Assembly (NCBI RefSeq): GCF_019091085.1
Contig: NZ_JAGXJY010000003.1
Span: forward strand, 124,001 to 188,000
Length of the DNA: 64,000 nucleotides
Origin: Mesorhizobium sp. GbtcB19
GTDB lineage: Bacteria; Pseudomonadota; Alphaproteobacteria; Rhizobiales; Rhizobiaceae
Direction of reading: 5' to 3'
Shown here: positions 63,352-64,000 of the stretch, in pieces
Layout: each line of letters begins with the position of its first letter
How positions within the stretch are numbered: position 1 is the first letter of the stretch
Program-made: the position numbers and the translations under genes
Notes under the pieces: model-generated
What the model was told of the DNA's origin: nothing
The model's database searches: none
What the model saw: the letters and a program-made list of their open reading frames with translations, nothing else

Positions 63352-64000
63352 TCAGTTGAATTTGGGCGGTTGCGAGAGGTCCGGCGCCGGCGCTGCCGGC
63401 TGGGCCGGCGCGTCGCCGAAATTCGGCGGTTGTGACAGGTCCGGCGTGCCGGGTGCCGCCGGCGCGCCGCCATTGGCGGGAGCCGCGCCGTTGTTCGCCG
63501 GAGGCGGCGACAATCCAGGAGCCTGCGGCACCTGATAGTCGATCGTGCCGGGCTCAACCGCCGGCCCCTTGTAGCGCATGACCATTTGCGGGAAGGCGAT
63601 GGTGAGCCCGATCATGATCACCTGGATGCCAACGAACGGCACCGCGCCCCAATAGATCTGGCCGGTGGTGACCGGCGCGATCTGCTTGCCGGTGATCCTG
63701 TCGAGATAAGGCACGCGGGCCGCGACCGAGCGCAGGTAGAACAGCGCGAAGCCGAAGGGCGGATGCATGAAGCTGGTCTGCATGTTGACGCCGAGCAGCA
63801 CGCCGAACCAGATCAGGTCGATGCCGAGCTTGTCGGCGGCGGGCGCCAGCAGCGGCACGATGATGAACGCGAGCTCGAAGAAATCGAGGAAGAAGGCGAG
63901 CACGAAGACCAGGATGTTGACGCCGATCAGGAAGCCGGTCTCGCCGCCGGGCAGCGAGGTCAGCAGATGCTCGACCCAGATGTGGCCGTTGACGCCGTAG
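63352..64000 (-). CDS. TRAP transporter large permease (DctM type), C-terminal part
   Basis: The frame is open to the window edge, so the gene starts outside. The visible 215 residues include YGVNGHIWVEHLLTSLPGG, the conserved membrane segments LAFFLDFFELAFIIVPLLAP and FGVLLGVNMQTSFMHPPFGF, and a last helix FVGIQVIMIGLTIAFPQMVM. After this helix comes an unusual tail of about 70 residues rich in Pro, Ala, Asn and Gly, with PDLSQPPNF and PDLSQPPKF as repeats. It is the membrane component of an ion-driven importer. Confidence 0.85.
   Translation of the reverse strand, partial: YGVNGHIWVEHLLTSLPGGETGFLIGVNILVFVLAFFLDFFELAFIIVPLLAPAADKLGIDLIWFGVLLGVNMQTSFMHPPFGFALFYLRSVAARVPYLDRITGKQIAPVTTGQIYWGAVPFVGIQVIMIGLTIAFPQMVMRYKGPAVEPGTIDYQVPQAPGLSPPPANNGAAPANGGAPAAPGTPDLSQPPNFGDAPAQPAAPAPDLSQPPKFN

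Overview
The window is GC-rich chromosomal DNA from an alphaproteobacterium of the order Hyphomicrobiales (Rhizobiales), most probably a Mesorhizobium. The pointers are tandem DUF680-type small secreted proteins, an alpha-glucoside operon laid out like aglR-aglEFGAK of Sinorhizobium, a urate-to-glyoxylate pathway with a PuuE-UraD fusion, and many copies of CTCCCCGTATAGTGAC-type palindromic repeats. The genus call rests on recognised families and not on a database search. No rRNA, tRNA, CRISPR array, IS element or phage gene was seen.

Layout. 1-2.4 kb: the C-terminus of a Do-like periplasmic protease, a sulfite-oxidase-like/ferredoxin-reductase-like pair, and an orphan AbrB-type antitoxin followed by a five-codon relic of its toxin. 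2.4-7.6 kb (minus): a tightly coupled six-gene operon, PqqD-like / HprK-like kinase / three family-2 glycosyltransferases / nucleotidyltransferase. It resembles the auxiliary genes of lasso-peptide-like or surface-glycan clusters but lacks a cyclase or protease. 8.2-9.0 kb: three tandem DUF680 secreted peptides. 9-17 kb: aglK-A-G-F-E (minus) with divergent aglR and two AAAGCGCTTT operators. 17.2-19.1 kb: a small unknown gene and a frameshifted FAD oxidoreductase. 19.4-22.1 kb (minus): ECF sigma factor, anti-sigma factor and a secreted subtilisin, with overlapping genes. 22.3-30.5 kb (minus): a phosphodiesterase-like protein, a complete peptide-type ABC transporter and a CocE/NonD hydrolase.

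30.6-48.1 kb is a purine-catabolism island. Guanine deaminase (guaD), xanthine dehydrogenase (xdhABC), membrane urate hydroxylase (puuD), HIU hydrolase (uraH), OHCU decarboxylase fused to allantoinase (puuE-uraD), ureidoglycine aminohydrolase (allE) and ureidoglycolate lyase (allA) take guanine or hypoxanthine to glyoxylate, ammonia and urea. A glycerate kinase could assimilate carbon downstream of glyoxylate. The step from allantoate to ureidoglycine is not in the window. Inserted in this island are a PhzF-like protein, two coupled LLM flavin monooxygenases and a LysR regulator.

48.4-64 kb: a glutamine-synthetase-like enzyme coupled to a class III aminotransferase, a 7-bp tandem repeat, a WD40 protein, a CobW GTPase with a histidine-rich loop, a MarR regulator, a divergent AraC/DUF2000 pair, an EamA transporter, a LacI regulator coupled to a 2-hydroxyacid dehydrogenase, a small Inh-like secreted protein, a class I amidotransferase (gamma-glutamyl-GABA hydrolase type), a TRAP binding protein, a zinc alcohol dehydrogenase and the C-terminal part of a TRAP large permease that runs off the end. 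Intergenic gaps carry several palindromic repeat elements. The least explained parts are the PqqD/HprK/glycosyltransferase operon next to the DUF680 array, the sigma/anti-sigma/protease operon, and the repeats.
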